From Halalkalibacter alkalisediminis (GTDB lineage Bacteria; Bacillota; Bacilli; Bacillales; Bacillaceae_D), in assembly GCF_028610705.1 (NCBI RefSeq), contig NZ_JAQQWT010000003.1, positions 109,412 through 173,411 on the forward strand: a DNA stretch of 64,000 bases. The letters run 5' to 3'. A model generated the notes under the pieces. It saw nothing but the letters and a program-made list of their open reading frames with translations. It did no database searches and was not told the origin of the DNA. Positions 62,651 to 64,000 of this stretch are shown here, in pieces (the first letter of the stretch is position 1; every line of letters begins with the position of its first letter). The translations under genes and the position numbers were made by a program.

Positions 62651-64000
62651 CTATTGTTTATATTGATTTAACTTATCACGTAGCCCTCTTTCACTGATTC
62701 CTAACATTAAAGCAGTATTTTTTCGATGACCATTATTCGCTTCAAGTGTAGCTAATATAAATTGTTTTTCCATTTCTTTTAACGGAATCCCTACCGAATC
62801 TAAAAGTGTAACTCCTTCTTTACGCTCAACCATTTGAATAGATTGAACTTGTTGTGGAAGGTCCAACACTTCAATAAATCTGTCATCTGCTAGAACCATA
62901 GAAGATTCTATGATATTAGATAGTTCTCGAATGTTACCGGGATAATCATAATTTAGTAAAATGCGGTTTGCTTCTTTCGTTAACCCTTGTACATTTTTCA
63001 CCATCTCTACGTTAAACTGTTCGATTAAATGTTGGATTAATAGGGGGATGTCCTCTTTTCTTTCTCTTAGTGGTGGTAAAGGTACTTTAATAACATCTAA
63101 GCGGAAGAATAAATCTTCTCGAAATTCACCTGTCTTGACGGCTTGTTCCAGATTCTTATTCGTTGCTGCAATGACACGGACATCTAGATTAATTTCCTTA
63201 TTAGATCCTAACTTGGTTACCACTTTTTCTTGCAAAACACGTAAAAGCTTAGCTTGCAACGAAAGAGGCATATCTCCAATTTCATCAAGAAAGATGGTTC
63301 CACCATTTGCAAGTTGAAATTTTCCTTCTTTACTTGAAACAGCTCCTGTAAATGCCCCCTTCTCGTAACCAAATAACTCGCTTTCAAGGAGTTGGTCTGG
63401 TATCGCTGCACAATTGACAACTTCAAAATGTGCCTTTTTCCGTTTTCCAGAAAAATGGATCGCCCTCGCAACCAGTTCTTTTCCAGTTCCGCTTTCTCCT
63501 GTAATTAACACATTTGAATCAACTTCTTTTACTTTACTGATCAAGTTAAATACAACAGACATTGCTTCACTTTTACCAATAATTCCTTCAAAACTATATT
63601 TCTTTTCTAGTTCTTGACTTAAAAAATCAACTTGCTGATTTAGATGCTGATAATGAAGCGCTTGTTGGATAATTGAATAGAGCTCATCAATGTTAATGGG
63701 CTTAGTTAAATACGAATATGCTCCTTCTTGTATCGCTTTTACAGAAGTAGAAATCGTTCCATAAGCAGTAATCATCACAACAATTGTCTTCGGACTTACT
63801 TCTTTAATCTTCTTTAAGACTTCTAGACCATCTATTTGACCGATTTTTAAATCAAGCAAACACAAGTCATAGCTATCTTCCTCAATACGTTTTAAGCCTT
63901 CATTTGGTTTTGTTGTAGTGACAACATCGTATTGATCCTCTAATGCAAATTCCAAAGAAGAACAAATTGAAGCTTCATCATCAATTACGATAACTTTTTT
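62651..64000 (-). CDS. NtrC-family sigma-54-dependent response regulator (5' end outside window)
   Basis: About 449 residues are visible; the first codons lie beyond the right edge, where VIVIDDEAS shows the acidic pocket of the receiver domain. The phosphoacceptor Asp is in LCLLDLKIG and the conserved Lys in YLTKPIN. The AAA+ domain has Walker A GESGTGKE, the sigma-54-contacting loop GAFTGA, Walker B GGTIFLDEIGD and the arginine finger region. A Fis-type helix-turn-helix (NTALMLGISERGLRDKL) ends it. It almost certainly drives the TAXI operon directly downstream. A partner sensor kinase is expected beyond the window. Confidence 0.95.
   Translation of the reverse strand, partial: KKVIVIDDEASICSSLEFALEDQYDVVTTTKPNEGLKRIEEDSYDLCLLDLKIGQIDGLEVLKKIKEVSPKTIVVMITAYGTISTSVKAIQEGAYSYLTKPINIDELYSIIQQALHYQHLNQQVDFLSQELEKKYSFEGIIGKSEAMSVVFNLISKVKEVDSNVLITGESGTGKELVARAIHFSGKRKKAHFEVVNCAAIPDQLLESELFGYEKGAFTGAVSSKEGKFQLANGGTIFLDEIGDMPLSLQAKLLRVLQEKVVTKLGSNKEINLDVRVIAATNKNLEQAVKTGEFREDLFFRLDVIKVPLPPLRERKEDIPLLIQHLIEQFNVEMVKNVQGLTKEANRILLNYDYPGNIRELSNIIESSMVLADDRFIEVLDLPQQVQSIQMVERKEGVTLLDSVGIPLKEMEKQFILATLEANNGHRKNTALMLGISERGLRDKLNQYKQ

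Overview
The window is chromosomal DNA from a low-GC, endospore-forming Firmicute of the family Bacillaceae. The evidence is a complete dacF-spoIIAA-spoIIAB-sigF cluster, spoVA genes, an alpha/beta-type small acid-soluble spore protein, Gram-positive ribosome binding sites (AGGAGG), a SAM riboswitch and lipoprotein signal peptides. The gene content resembles Bacillus and its alkaliphilic relatives; the species cannot be fixed from sequence alone.

Positions 1-31,300 are a pectin / rhamnogalacturonan I utilisation island. It holds a LacI-family repressor, KdgK, YteT/YteU/YteS/YteR-like proteins, two GH43 enzymes, two GH28 enzymes, two carbohydrate esterases, a KdgF-like cupin, an MFS carrier, a three-part ABC importer of the LplABC/YtcQ-YteP-YtcP type, a membrane-bound AraC regulator of the YesS/YtdP type, UxaC, a uronate-dehydrogenase-like protein, KduI, KduD and a DeoR repressor. 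None of the intact hydrolases has a signal peptide. The only pectinesterase gene is broken by an in-frame stop and at least one frameshift, so the cell appears to import oligosaccharides and finish them in the cytoplasm. Three copies of a 14-bp palindrome (TAACAACGTTGTTA and one variant) link the lacI gene, the yteT/kdgK operon and uxaC into one putative regulon. A separate set of 10-bp-phased GTTC repeats sits at kduD.

Positions 31,400-37,200 hold lysA and spoVAC-AD-AEb-AEa-AF. Positions 37,200-45,800 hold asnB, the methionine salvage genes mtnWXBD and mtnKA facing away from each other, and a DinB-like gene. Positions 45,800-48,750 hold the sigF operon. In Bacillus subtilis sigF, spoVA and lysA form one continuous block; here about 8.8 kb of unrelated metabolic genes lie between sigF and spoVAC, and spoVAA and spoVAB are absent.

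Positions 49,400-58,000 are a mixed stress and accessory region: hydrolase, flavohaemoglobin and its NsrR repressor with two operator-like sites, Ohr, SASP, a VOC protein, two DUF421 membrane proteins (one frameshifted in a T8 run), a metallo-beta-lactamase-fold protein, an RND-pump remnant and a D-2-hydroxyacid dehydrogenase.

Positions 58,150-64,000 hold a TAXI-type TRAP transporter operon (binding protein, DUF1850 lipoprotein, fused permease, SDR) placed behind a near-consensus sigma-54 promoter, with repeated upstream motifs and an NtrC-type response regulator (GAFTGA loop) directly upstream. This looks like a self-contained sigma-54 two-component / TAXI uptake module whose ligand cannot be named from the sequence.
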